A stretch of DNA of 10,324 bases from Paracoccaceae bacterium (GCA_003564655.1 PXES01000402.1:1-10324); one strand, 5' to 3'; shown: positions 1-6,759, counted from the first letter of the stretch. Notes: generated by a model from the sequence alone, not told the origin. Program-made: numbers and translations.

Positions 1-454
1 CGCTTGCGTTGATGGTTTCGTCATCTTCCGGCGCGCGGGTGACGACGATATCAGGCTTTATCAGATAGTCCGAGCCGATGGCAGTGGCGATCTCTCGATT
101 GGCTTTGGCGATAGCTTCTAGGTCATCCAGATGTGCATACTGATCGAACATGGCGATACCGCCACCCTTGTTAACCCTGAACACTCCGGGGCGCAGGTGG
201 TTCATTTTCTCAAAGCACACCCGCACGAAGCTGGCGCACACTCCTTCGAAATCCGATCCGGCGGTTTGGCCGGGAAGCTTCGGGGCGGTAGTGGCCGGTC
301 CAAGCTGATCGAGGATCGAACCCGCAATCTCGCGGCTGGGCCGCGATGCCTTGTCGGCGTTGCTGGGAATGCCCGATGCGCTTCGGGTCAGGATACCTTT
401 CAAGAGTGTTCCGTGGAACTCACGCCTTGCTTTCGTGAGCCATGCCTCAGCCAT
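1..454 (-). CDS. NgoMIV-family type II restriction endonuclease (partial, C-terminus beyond window)
   Basis: Reading the minus strand from ATG at 454-452 gives 151 codons with no stop before the window edge. The start overlaps the TGA of the methyltransferase as TGATG, so the two are probably translationally coupled. The protein begins MAEAWLTKARREFH. It carries HLRPG (86-90), FDQYAHL (103-109) and GSDYLIKPDIVV (127-138), which I recognise as the pattern of the NgoMIV restriction family (Pfam NgoMIV_restric). From family knowledge, this type IIF enzyme cuts GCCGGC using an acidic residue near position 70, the Asp of a PD motif near 140, and a later S/D-x-K and Glu. Here E70 and P134-D135 fit the first part; the lysine motif would lie outside the window. 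The neighbouring C5 methyltransferase supports the assignment. The exact recognition sequence is inferred, not read. Confidence 0.85.
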   Translation of the reverse strand, partial: MAEAWLTKARREFHGTLLKGILTRSASGIPSNADKASRPSREIAGSILDQLGPATTAPKLPGQTAGSDFEGVCASFVRVCFEKMNHLRPGVFRVNKGGGIAMFDQYAHLDDLEAIAKANREIATAIGSDYLIKPDIVVTRAPEDDETINAS

Positions 455-1425
455 CAAGCCACGACCCGGACCGACCTGCGCACGGAAATCGCCTCACTGA
501 TTTTCAGCGCTACAGCCTGCGCCACCGGCGGGGGGAAGGCATTGCCAACTTGTCTGTAGGCCGGTGTTTTCCTGCCTGAAAACTGCCAGTCGTCGGAAAA
601 GCCCTGCAACCTCGCCACCATGCGGACAGTCAGCCGTGGCATTCCGACGAAGTCCGGCGCAGGGGCTGCATCGGCGATCCCCATACCATCAACGCCAAGT
701 GTCGCCCAGGCGCGTTTCGCCCGCGTCGGACCAAGGTCGGGGCCACCGTGCTTTTTGGAACCGCCGACAATGGTCGGGGCAATGTCGTCGGCCTGCGTCA
801 TCCAGCGCGATGCGCCCGGCCAGCCGTTTTCCGCCATGAGATCATGGAGTGCCTTGCCCACTGTCGGCGGCGAGACGCCGCCCGACCCAGGCCAGGAAAA
901 CCCATCAGATAGTTCCTCGCGCAAGGCCACGATCACAACGCGAGGGCGCAACTGCGGGACACCAAAATCCGAGGCGTTGAACAGATGCCAGTCGGAGACA
1001 TAGCCGAGTTTGCGAAGCTGCTGCCTGAGATTCTGGCGATAGCCCGCAAACGCGGCATCGAGAAATCCGCGGACGTTCTCGATCATGACAGCCTTGGGTC
1101 TGATCTCGTCAACGATGCGCAGGGCGTGGGGGAAGAGATCGCGTTCGTCAGCGTTTCCAAGCTGCTTTCCTGCAACGGAAAATGGCGGACAGGGAAGCCC
1201 ACCGGCAAGCAGGTCGACACCACTGACCTGGCGACCGTCAAAATGCTGAAGGTCGGCTTGTTCACCGTCAATCACGTTCCAGGCCGGGCGGTTGAGCTGC
1301 AACGTATCCCGGCAGTGCCGGTCGATTTCGACCAGAGCCTGATGGCTGTAGCCCGCGCGCTCGACACCGAGAGCCTGACCCCCTGCCCCGGCACAAAGCT
1401 CAACAGAAGTTAGACTTGAGATCAT
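454..1425 (-). CDS. DNA (cytosine-5-)-methyltransferase, type II R-M (M.NaeI/M.NgoMIV-like)
   Basis: This 323-residue cytosine C5 methyltransferase moves a methyl group from S-adenosylmethionine to cytosine in the recognition site and protects the host from the coupled endonuclease. All core motifs are present in order: motif I SVELCAGAGG (7-16), acidic SAM contact E33/D35, catalytic motif IV GGLPCPPFS (75-83, nucleophile C79), motif VI ENV (116-118), motif VIII QLRPR (158-162), a target-recognition region containing GGSKKHGG and GPTRAKRAW, and motifs IX-X ending in RQVGNAFPPPVA. The target region resembles that of GCCGGC methyltransferases. I place the start at 1425. A GAGGG Shine-Dalgarno lies 7 nt upstream, and motif I then falls at the usual distance from the N-terminus. 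The upstream in-frame ATG at 1482 lacks an RBS and lies in the probable promoter. No Vsr gene is adjacent within the window. Confidence 0.93.
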   Translation of the reverse strand: MISSLTSVELCAGAGGQALGVERAGYSHQALVEIDRHCRDTLQLNRPAWNVIDGEQADLQHFDGRQVSGVDLLAGGLPCPPFSVAGKQLGNADERDLFPHALRIVDEIRPKAVMIENVRGFLDAAFAGYRQNLRQQLRKLGYVSDWHLFNASDFGVPQLRPRVVIVALREELSDGFSWPGSGGVSPPTVGKALHDLMAENGWPGASRWMTQADDIAPTIVGGSKKHGGPDLGPTRAKRAWATLGVDGMGIADAAPAPDFVGMPRLTVRMVARLQGFSDDWQFSGRKTPAYRQVGNAFPPPVAQAVALKISEAISVRRSVRVVA

Positions 1426-1432
1426 TCCAAAA

Positions 1433-1437
1433 CCCTC
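1433..1437 (-). promoter_or_regulatory. Shine-Dalgarno deciding the methyltransferase start
   Basis: Read on the minus strand, GAGGG sits 7 nt before the ATG at 1425-1423. The longer reading from ATG 1482-1480 has only AT-rich sequence before it, so this site favours the shorter protein. Confidence 0.6.
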
Positions 1438-1497
1438 ATAGCGAAAACATACCCTTGTCGTCTCTTGGGTGGAAGAAAGCATATATCGATTCGTGCA

Positions 1498-1519
1498 AAT
1501 TTTTGTTCAATTTTTGTTC
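1498..1519. repeat. Perfect tandem 11-bp direct repeat (AATTTTTGTTC x2)
   Basis: Two identical 11-bp units abut at 1498-1508 and 1509-1519 in the AT-rich region between the methyltransferase and the XRE regulator gene. The period is about one helical turn, so both copies present the same face of the DNA. That is typical of a binding site rather than slippage alone. Confidence 0.9.
1505..1519. promoter_or_regulatory. Candidate LexA (SOS) box, GTTC-N7-GTTC, in R-M promoter
   Basis: The plus strand reads GTTC AATTTTT GTTC, an exact match to the direct-repeat LexA box known from Rhodobacter and other Alphaproteobacteria. It lies 80 bp upstream of the methyltransferase start. On the minus strand it overlaps TTGAAC, a passable -35 element, followed 18-19 bp on by a TATA-like stretch near 1480-1487. 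Only the R-M genes are positioned to be driven from here, since the regulator gene on the same strand ends at 1551. An eight-base match is expected by chance roughly once in a few tens of kilobases, so position, not the match alone, carries the call. Confidence 0.45.
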
Positions 1520-1550
1520 TGGTCGACATGAATCGCGCAAAACCGCCCCT

Positions 1551-2387
1551 TCACCCCACCCGCACCCCCCGCACCCACGCCGCCGCCTCATGCGCGTGCA
1601 CCTCGGCGGCGCGGATATGGCCGTCGAACCCCTGCGCCAGTTCGCGGATCAGACGCTTGGAGCGGATCAGCAGATACACATCCCCCGCATAGACCGCCGC
1701 GCGCAGATAGCCGAACAGCGTCATCGGCGGGGCGAAGCGCTTGCGGCCGTCGAAGAGATACATGCGAAAGGCGGGATAGAGTTCGTCCACCGTCTGCGCG
1801 ATCTGGTCGAGCTGGCGCTGGCGGGCGCTGGCGGGCAGGCCCTTCCAGAAACCGCACCCGGCGGCGAAGACCTCGAAGGTCTGCAGCGGCATGCACAGCT
1901 CGATATCCGCCTCGGGCGCGCGGGACAGGCGCAGGCGGCGCTGGGTCTGGGCCTCGAGGCGGCGCTTTTCCTGCTCGGAGGATTGTGCCTGAAAGGCGAT
2001 GACCTCGGGCGTGCGCATCAGGTCGGGCAGCAGCGCGGGAACATAGCGGATCTTCTGGCCCGTCGCCTCGGCGTGCCACCGTTCCATCGCGGTGCGGCTC
2101 TCCTCGTCGAGTGCGGCTTCGGTCTCGACCGCGTCGAAGCTCTGGGTGACGGCGCCGCTATCCTCGGACAGCCCCAGAAGCCAATCGGTCGCGACGTGAA
2201 ACTGCGTGGCGATGGACAACAGCGTCTCGGCGCGGGGCAGGCGCGGATCGGGGCCACCCAGAAGCTGCGAGAGCGCCGAGCGATCAATGCCGATGGCGGC
2301 GGCAAAGGCCGATTGCGTCATTCCCGACTGCGCCAGAAGCTGCGCCAGCCGGGTGCGGAACAGGGCCGAGGAGTCGCGTTTGCGCAT
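1551..2387 (-). CDS. XRE-family helix-turn-helix transcriptional regulator
   Basis: The 278-residue protein has an N-terminal lambda-repressor-type HTH at about residues 10-70. It includes LAQLLAQSGMTQSAFAAAIG, the recognition-helix region DRSALSQLL and the following TLLSIATQFHVATDWLLGL. About 200 residues without an assigned function follow, in a mixed helical region containing YVPALLPDLMRTPEVIAFQ. That phrase loosely recalls the ligand/effector domain of actinobacterial XRE proteins (DUF5753 type); this is a resemblance from memory only. The start is supported by AAGGTGAG about 5 nt upstream. The gene is divergent from the desaturase-led operon across about 140 bp with repeated AGTGAACA words, so local autoregulation and control of that operon is a reasonable inference. 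It is far larger than R-M controller (C) proteins, and the R-M genes downstream appear to have their own promoter. Confidence 0.88.
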   Translation of the reverse strand: MRKRDSSALFRTRLAQLLAQSGMTQSAFAAAIGIDRSALSQLLGGPDPRLPRAETLLSIATQFHVATDWLLGLSEDSGAVTQSFDAVETEAALDEESRTAMERWHAEATGQKIRYVPALLPDLMRTPEVIAFQAQSSEQEKRRLEAQTQRRLRLSRAPEADIELCMPLQTFEVFAAGCGFWKGLPASARQRQLDQIAQTVDELYPAFRMYLFDGRKRFAPPMTLFGYLRAAVYAGDVYLLIRSKRLIRELAQGFDGHIRAAEVHAHEAAAWVRGVRVG

Positions 2388-2531
2388 GAAGACTCACCTT
2401 CGCATTTGTCGTGTTAAGTGAACATGTTTTTTCAAAATCCGCAATCGTCTTGGAAAGTGGAGTGAACACTCGCATTGCGCGGGATGGTGTTTGCGGACAG
2501 ATTCCGGGCATCCAGAACAACAGGAGGGACG
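2388..2531. promoter_or_regulatory. Divergent regulatory region between XRE regulator and desaturase operon
   Basis: This AT-richer spacer must contain the promoters of both divergent units. AGTGAACA occurs twice in direct orientation, at 2417-2424 and 2461-2468, 44 bp apart (about four turns). The second copy is embedded in the perfect inverted repeat GAGTG-AA-CACTC (2460-2471). The first is joined to the palindrome AACATGTT (2421-2428). These are the best operator candidates for the XRE protein. I could not assign -35/-10 elements with confidence. Confidence 0.45.
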
Positions 2532-3479
2532 ATGCTGCGGCGGATCGAATGGCCGACGGTGGCGCTGACCGTGGCATGCTACGGGCTGTGGACGGCGGCG
2601 GGGATATGGCTCTGGCCGGTGGCGCCGTTGCTGGCGCTTGGGCTGATGGCGGTGATGGCGGCGCTGCACTCATCGCTGGTGCACGAGAACCTGCACGGCC
2701 ACCCCACAAGCGACCGGCGTGTGAACGAGGCGCTGGTGGCGCTGCCGCTGTCGCTGATCCACCCCTACCGCCGCTACAAGGCGCTGCATCTGGCGCATCA
2801 CCGCGACGAGCGCCTGACCGACCCGATCGAGGACCCCGAGAGCTACTACAAGGCCCGCTGGGCGCATGACCGGATGCCGCGCTGGCTGCGCGGGTTGCTG
2901 GTGGTGAACAACACGATGGTCGGGCGGCTGGTGCTGGGCCCCGTGCTGGGCGCAGCGGGGTTTCTGGCGCAGGAGGCGCGGCTGCTGATGCAGGACGCGC
3001 CGAGGGTGCGGCTTGCCTGGGCGCTGCATCTGGTGGGCGTGGCGCCGGCGCTGGCGTTGATCTGGGCGTTCGGCATCCCGCTCTGGCTTTACGTGCTTGG
3101 CGTCGTCTGGCCATCACTGTCGCTGATCGCCATCCGCACCTTCGCCGAGCACCGCTGGCATGACGCGCCCGAGGGGCGGACGATCATTGTCGAGCGCCCA
3201 GCCCTGGCCTGGCTGTTCCTGCACAACAACCTGCATATCGTGCACCACCAGATGCCCGGCGCGCCCTGGTATGCGCTGCCCCGCCTCTATGCCGAGCGGC
3301 GCGAACACTGGCGGGCGCAGAACCACGGTTATGTCTATCCGAACTACTGGGCGCTTTTCCGGGCCCATGCCCTGCGCCCGAAGGAACCGGTCGTGCCCCC
3401 GGTCCTGCACCAGCACCCCGCCCCACCGCCGCCGGAAACCGACCCGCCGGTCGCGCCCAACGGCGGGAAAACGGCGTGA
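2532..3479 (+). CDS. Fatty acid desaturase-superfamily membrane diiron enzyme
   Basis: The 315-residue integral membrane protein has the histidine boxes of the FA_desaturase family, which bind two non-haem irons and use O2 to desaturate or hydroxylate a substrate. The boxes are H51-ENLHGH (51-57), H86-LAHH (86-90) and H231-NNLHIVHH (231-239), with a further EHRWH before the last box. Hydrophobic segments lie at about 10-45 and in the middle of the protein (roughly 160-200), separated by the cytoplasmic His clusters. The C-terminus is proline-rich. I chose ATG 2532 because AGGAGGG directly precedes it. An in-frame TTG at 2475 has no such site and lies next to the candidate operator. The stop overlaps the next start as GTGA. 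Acyl lipids are the family's usual substrate, but coupling to a demethylase leaves open hydroxylation or demethylation of a small molecule. Confidence 0.88.
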   Translation: MLRRIEWPTVALTVACYGLWTAAGIWLWPVAPLLALGLMAVMAALHSSLVHENLHGHPTSDRRVNEALVALPLSLIHPYRRYKALHLAHHRDERLTDPIEDPESYYKARWAHDRMPRWLRGLLVVNNTMVGRLVLGPVLGAAGFLAQEARLLMQDAPRVRLAWALHLVGVAPALALIWAFGIPLWLYVLGVVWPSLSLIAIRTFAEHRWHDAPEGRTIIVERPALAWLFLHNNLHIVHHQMPGAPWYALPRLYAERREHWRAQNHGYVYPNYWALFRAHALRPKEPVVPPVLHQHPAPPPPETDPPVAPNGGKTA

Positions 3480-4186
3480 CAGCACTGGCCACCCTGCCGA
3501 TGTATGACTGGCCCGAGGAACGCGCCCGGGTCGATGCCTTCCATGCCCGCCTGCGCGCGCTGGTCCCGGACCTGCCCGCCGCCCTGACCCGCCCGGAAAC
3601 GGCGGCGCAAATCCACGCACTCTGGCGCGACCCGGCGCTGCTGCTTGGGCAAACCTGCTGGGGGCCGATGGGCGCGGGGCTGGAGGCGCATGTGCATGTG
3701 CTGGCGCAACCATGCTACGATGATGTGCCCGGTGGGCGCGGCGCGGGCTACCGCTCGGCGCTGGTGATGCAAGCGGGCGCCCCCTGTCCGGTGCCTGCCG
3801 ATGACGAGCCCGCCCTGCCGCACGGGCTGGACCGCCTGCGCCCGGCGATCAACGCAGCCGACTCGCTCTCGGGCTGCCTTTCGCTCATCCGCGACGCCGA
3901 CCTGCTCGACCTGCCGACCCGCGCGCTGGTCACCGGCAGCCATCGCGCATCCGTCCGCGCCGTGGCCGAAGGGGCGGCCGACTATGCCGCTATCGACTGC
4001 CGCGCCTGGGCGCTGGCGCTGCGGCATGAGCCTGCTGCCCGCGCACTGACCGTCACCGGCTGGACCGCCCTGCGCCCCGGCCTGCCCTTCATCACCGCCC
4101 GCGCCACACCTGCCCCCTTGCGCGCGCGCCTGCGCGATGCATTGGTGCAGCTTGGCGCCCATCCCGTGACCGAGGAGACTGCATGA
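3476..4186 (+). CDS. PhnD-like (phosphate/phosphite/phosphonate-binding family) protein without signal peptide
   Basis: The 236-residue protein resembles the PhnD-like periplasmic-binding family (PF12974). Matching segments are ATLPMYDWPE (5-14), LLLGQTCWGP, AINAADSLSGCLSL, and the hinge region GSHRASVRAVAEGAADYAAIDC. Classical PhnD proteins are exported and deliver phosphonates to an ABC transporter. This one has no hydrophobic signal sequence and no lipobox, and no phnC/phnE genes lie beside it in the window, so it is probably cytosolic or its role differs. The GTG start at 3476 overlaps the preceding TGA (GTGA). An ATG at 3500 would remove the ATLP segment that belongs to the family's N-terminus, so GTG is preferred. 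The end overlaps the following ATG (ATGA). Both overlaps point to translational coupling with the membrane oxygenase and the demethylase. The ligand is unknown. Confidence 0.85.
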   Translation: MTALATLPMYDWPEERARVDAFHARLRALVPDLPAALTRPETAAQIHALWRDPALLLGQTCWGPMGAGLEAHVHVLAQPCYDDVPGGRGAGYRSALVMQAGAPCPVPADDEPALPHGLDRLRPAINAADSLSGCLSLIRDADLLDLPTRALVTGSHRASVRAVAEGAADYAAIDCRAWALALRHEPAARALTVTGWTALRPGLPFITARATPAPLRARLRDALVQLGAHPVTEETA

Positions 4187-6726
4187 CCCAGACTTATCGC
4201 GCCATCGTCATCGGCGGCGGCGTCGTCGGATGCTCGGTGCTTTACCACCTGGCCAGGGCCGGCTGGACCGATGTGCTGCTGATCGAGCGCGCCGAACTCA
4301 CCGCAGGCTCCACCTGGCACGCGGCGGGGGGCTTCCACACGCTCAACGGCGACCCCAACGTGGCGGCCTTGCAGGCCTACACGATCTCGCTCTACGAAGA
4401 GTTGGAGAAGATGACCGGCCAGTCCTGCGGGCTGCATCTGGTCGGCGGCGTGCAGATGGCCGACAGCCCCGAGCGCATGGACTTCCTGCGCATGGCCCAT
4501 GCGCGGGGCCGCTATCTGGGCATGGAAACCGAACTCATCACGCCCTCCGAAGCCAAGGCCATGTTCCCGCTGATGGACGAATCGCACTTCGTCGGCGCGC
4601 TCTGGGACCCGGTGGAGGGGCATCTGGACCCTTCGGGCACCACCCATGCCTATGCCAAGGCCGCCCGGATGCTCGGCGCGCAGATCGAGCTGCGCAACCC
4701 GGTCCACGAACTGACACAGGACCCCGACGGCATCTGGAACGTGGTCACGCAAAACGGCACCTACCGGGCCGAGCATGTGGTCAACGCCGCCGGGCTCTGG
4801 GCGCGCGAGGTCGGGCGCATGGTGGGCCTCGAACTGCCCGTGCTGGCGATGGAGCACATGTATCTGCTGACCGAACCCATGCCCGAGGTGATCGAATTCA
4901 ACGAGACCATGGGCCGCGAACTGATCCACGTGATCGACTTCAAGGGCGAGATCTACACGCGGCAGGAGGGCAAGGGCATCCTGCTGGGCACCTATGAGAA
5001 AGCCGGCAAGCCCTGGTCCCCGGTCAACACCCCCTGGGATTTCGGGCAGGACCTGCTACCCCCCGATCTCGACCGCATCGCCCCCTCGCTCGAAGTGGGC
5101 TTCCGCCATTTCCCGCCATATGAGCGCGCGGGCATCAAGCAGATCATCAACGGCCCCTTCACCTTCGCGCCCGACGGCAACCCGCTGGTCGGCCCGGTGC
5201 CGGGGCTGACGAACTACTGGTCCGCCTGCGCGGTGATGGCCGGGTTTTCGCAGGGCGGCGGCGTGGGGATGGTGCTGGCCATCTGGATGACCGAAGGCGA
5301 TCCGGGCCACGATGTCTTCGGCATGGATGTGGCGCGCTTCGGCGACTGGGCGACGCTGCGCTATACCAACGCAAAAGTGCGCGAGAACTATTCCCGCCGC
5401 TTCTCCATCCGCTTCCCGAACGAGGAACTCCCCGCCGCCCGCCCGCATCTGACCACGCCGCTCTACGACCTGATGCGCGCGCAGCATGCGGTGATGGGCG
5501 ACACCTGGGGGCTGGAGACGCCGCTGTGGTTCGCGCCCTCGGCCGCGGAGGCGCAGGACATCCATTCCTTCGGCCGCTCCAACGATTTCCCCCATGTCGG
5601 CGCCGAGGTGCGCGCGGTCCGCGACAGCATCGGCGTCACCGAGATCGCCAATTTCGCGAAATACGAAGTGACGGGGCCGGGCGCCGAAGCCTTCCTCGAC
5701 CGGCTTATGACGAACCGTGTGCCGAAGCCAGGGCGGATCGTGCTGACGCCGATGCTCAACCACGCGGGCAAGCTGATCGGCGATTTCACTATCGCGCGCG
5801 CCGGACCGGAGCGCTTCCAGATTCTCGGATCGCTCGCGGCCACGAAATACCATTTGCGCTGGTTCCAACAGCATCTCCCGGGCGATGGCTCCGTGCAGGT
5901 CCGCGCGCTGGGCATGGACCTGATGGGCCTGTCGATTGCGGGGCCGAAATCGCGCGAGGTGCTGGCCGCGCTGGTGGATGAAGACGTCTCGAACCAAGCC
6001 TTCCGCTTCATGGACTACCGCGAGATGGACGTCGCGGGCGCGCCCTGCCGGGTCAACCGCATCAGCTATACCGGCGATCTGGGATATGAAATCTGGATGC
6101 CCCCCGAATACCAGCGCCGGGCCTATACCGCGATAAAGGACGCGGGCGCGCCCTTTGGCATCCGCGATTTCGGGATGCGTGCGCTCTTGTCCATGCGGCT
6201 GGAAAAGAACTTCCCGACATGGTTCGGCGAACTCCGCCCGATCTACGGCCCGGTCGAGGGCGCGATGGAGCGTTTCGTCGCCTGGCAAAAACCCGATTTC
6301 ATCGGCCGCGAGGCCGCCTTGCGGGAGCGCGACCAAAGCCCCCGCCTGCGCCGCGTCTCGCTGATCATCGACGCCGAAGGCGCCGACGCCATCGCCGACG
6401 AGCCGATCTGGGCGCAGGTCGCGGAGGATTTCGGCACCATCACCCCGCCGCACAGCTACGGCCCTGCCCGCTTCGATGCCGCCGACAACCAGCAGCCCAC
6501 CCCGCACCCTTCGGTGAGCGGCGACTGGCGCGTGGTCGGCTGGGTCACCTCAGGCGGCTATGGCCACCATGTGGGGCTGTCGCTGGCGCAGGGCTACCTG
6601 CCCGCCGCGCTCGCCACTCGATCAGACCCCGACCTGTTCGAGGTCGAAATCCTCGGCCAGCGCCGCCCCGCCCGCATCGCCCTCGATCCCCCGTTTGACC
6701 CGCAGGGCACAAGAATGCGAAGCTGA
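4183..6726 (+). CDS. FAD-dependent demethylase, DAO-GcvT fusion (dimethylglycine/sarcosine dehydrogenase type)
   Basis: The 847-residue protein matches the length of dimethylglycine dehydrogenase-type enzymes. The N-terminal DAO domain (about 5-365) has the dinucleotide fold AIVIGGGVVGCSVLYHLARAG with GxGxxG at 11-16, E35 for the ribose, and TAGSTWHAAGG at 40-50. H46 is placed like the histidine that binds FAD covalently in dimethylglycine dehydrogenase. A linker of FAO_M type (about 370-425) leads to a GcvT/aminomethyltransferase domain (about 430-720) with NHAGKLIGDFTIAR, where the Asp near 534 is in the expected folate-reaction position. A GcvT C-terminal barrel ends at about 835. The family oxidises N-methyl amines and passes the methylene to tetrahydrofolate. 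The start has GAGGAG 5 nt upstream and overlaps the PhnD-like gene. Substrate could be dimethylglycine, sarcosine or another N-methyl compound; sequence alone does not decide. Confidence 0.93.
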   Translation: MTQTYRAIVIGGGVVGCSVLYHLARAGWTDVLLIERAELTAGSTWHAAGGFHTLNGDPNVAALQAYTISLYEELEKMTGQSCGLHLVGGVQMADSPERMDFLRMAHARGRYLGMETELITPSEAKAMFPLMDESHFVGALWDPVEGHLDPSGTTHAYAKAARMLGAQIELRNPVHELTQDPDGIWNVVTQNGTYRAEHVVNAAGLWAREVGRMVGLELPVLAMEHMYLLTEPMPEVIEFNETMGRELIHVIDFKGEIYTRQEGKGILLGTYEKAGKPWSPVNTPWDFGQDLLPPDLDRIAPSLEVGFRHFPPYERAGIKQIINGPFTFAPDGNPLVGPVPGLTNYWSACAVMAGFSQGGGVGMVLAIWMTEGDPGHDVFGMDVARFGDWATLRYTNAKVRENYSRRFSIRFPNEELPAARPHLTTPLYDLMRAQHAVMGDTWGLETPLWFAPSAAEAQDIHSFGRSNDFPHVGAEVRAVRDSIGVTEIANFAKYEVTGPGAEAFLDRLMTNRVPKPGRIVLTPMLNHAGKLIGDFTIARAGPERFQILGSLAATKYHLRWFQQHLPGDGSVQVRALGMDLMGLSIAGPKSREVLAALVDEDVSNQAFRFMDYREMDVAGAPCRVNRISYTGDLGYEIWMPPEYQRRAYTAIKDAGAPFGIRDFGMRALLSMRLEKNFPTWFGELRPIYGPVEGAMERFVAWQKPDFIGREAALRERDQSPRLRRVSLIIDAEGADAIADEPIWAQVAEDFGTITPPHSYGPARFDAADNQQPTPHPSVSGDWRVVGWVTSGGYGHHVGLSLAQGYLPAALATRSDPDLFEVEILGQRRPARIALDPPFDPQGTRMRS

Positions 6727-6727
6727 C

Positions 6728-6759
6728 ATTTTCTTGCCGAAAATACTCTCGCCGAAGGC
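6728..6759. repeat. Intergenic hairpin motif, probable Rhodobacterales-type dispersed repeat
   Basis: Directly after the demethylase stop codon lies ATTTTC-TTGCC-GAAAAT (6728-6744), a perfect 6-bp inverted repeat with a 5-nt loop. It is followed by ATACTCTC and the small palindrome GCCGAAGGC (6751-6759). The reverse complement, with GAGAGTATTTTCGGCAAGAA, resembles a motif I recall as frequent after genes in Rhodobacteraceae. That is a memory-based match and there is only one copy here. It may end or stabilise the upstream transcript, but no U-tract follows. Confidence 0.45.

Noticed and set aside
131..559. Plus-strand frame over the endonuclease and methyltransferase end
   Set aside because: The minus strand gives an NgoMIV-family protein coupled to the methyltransferase; the plus-strand product has no motif.
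1551..2387. XRE regulator as the controller (C) protein of the R-M system
   Set aside because: C proteins are about 80 residues and sit with C-boxes before the endonuclease gene. This protein has 278 residues, a large extra domain, and lies divergent to the desaturase operon. The R-M genes have a separate AT-rich promoter.
1416..2417. Plus-strand frame of 333 codons across the R-M promoter and the regulator gene
   Set aside because: It runs antisense to the XRE regulator, whose HTH is well supported, and has no domain or ribosome site.
2475..2531. TTG start at 2475 giving a 19-residue longer desaturase
   Set aside because: ATG 2532 has AGGAGGG immediately upstream, while the TTG has none and the extension is not hydrophobic or conserved-looking.
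5056..6507. Long open frame (483 codons) on the minus strand opposite the demethylase gene
   Set aside because: The plus strand there encodes conserved DAO and GcvT domains. The antisense product is low-complexity, rich in Arg, Ala, Gly and His, with no recognisable domain, as expected for a GC-rich third-position shadow.
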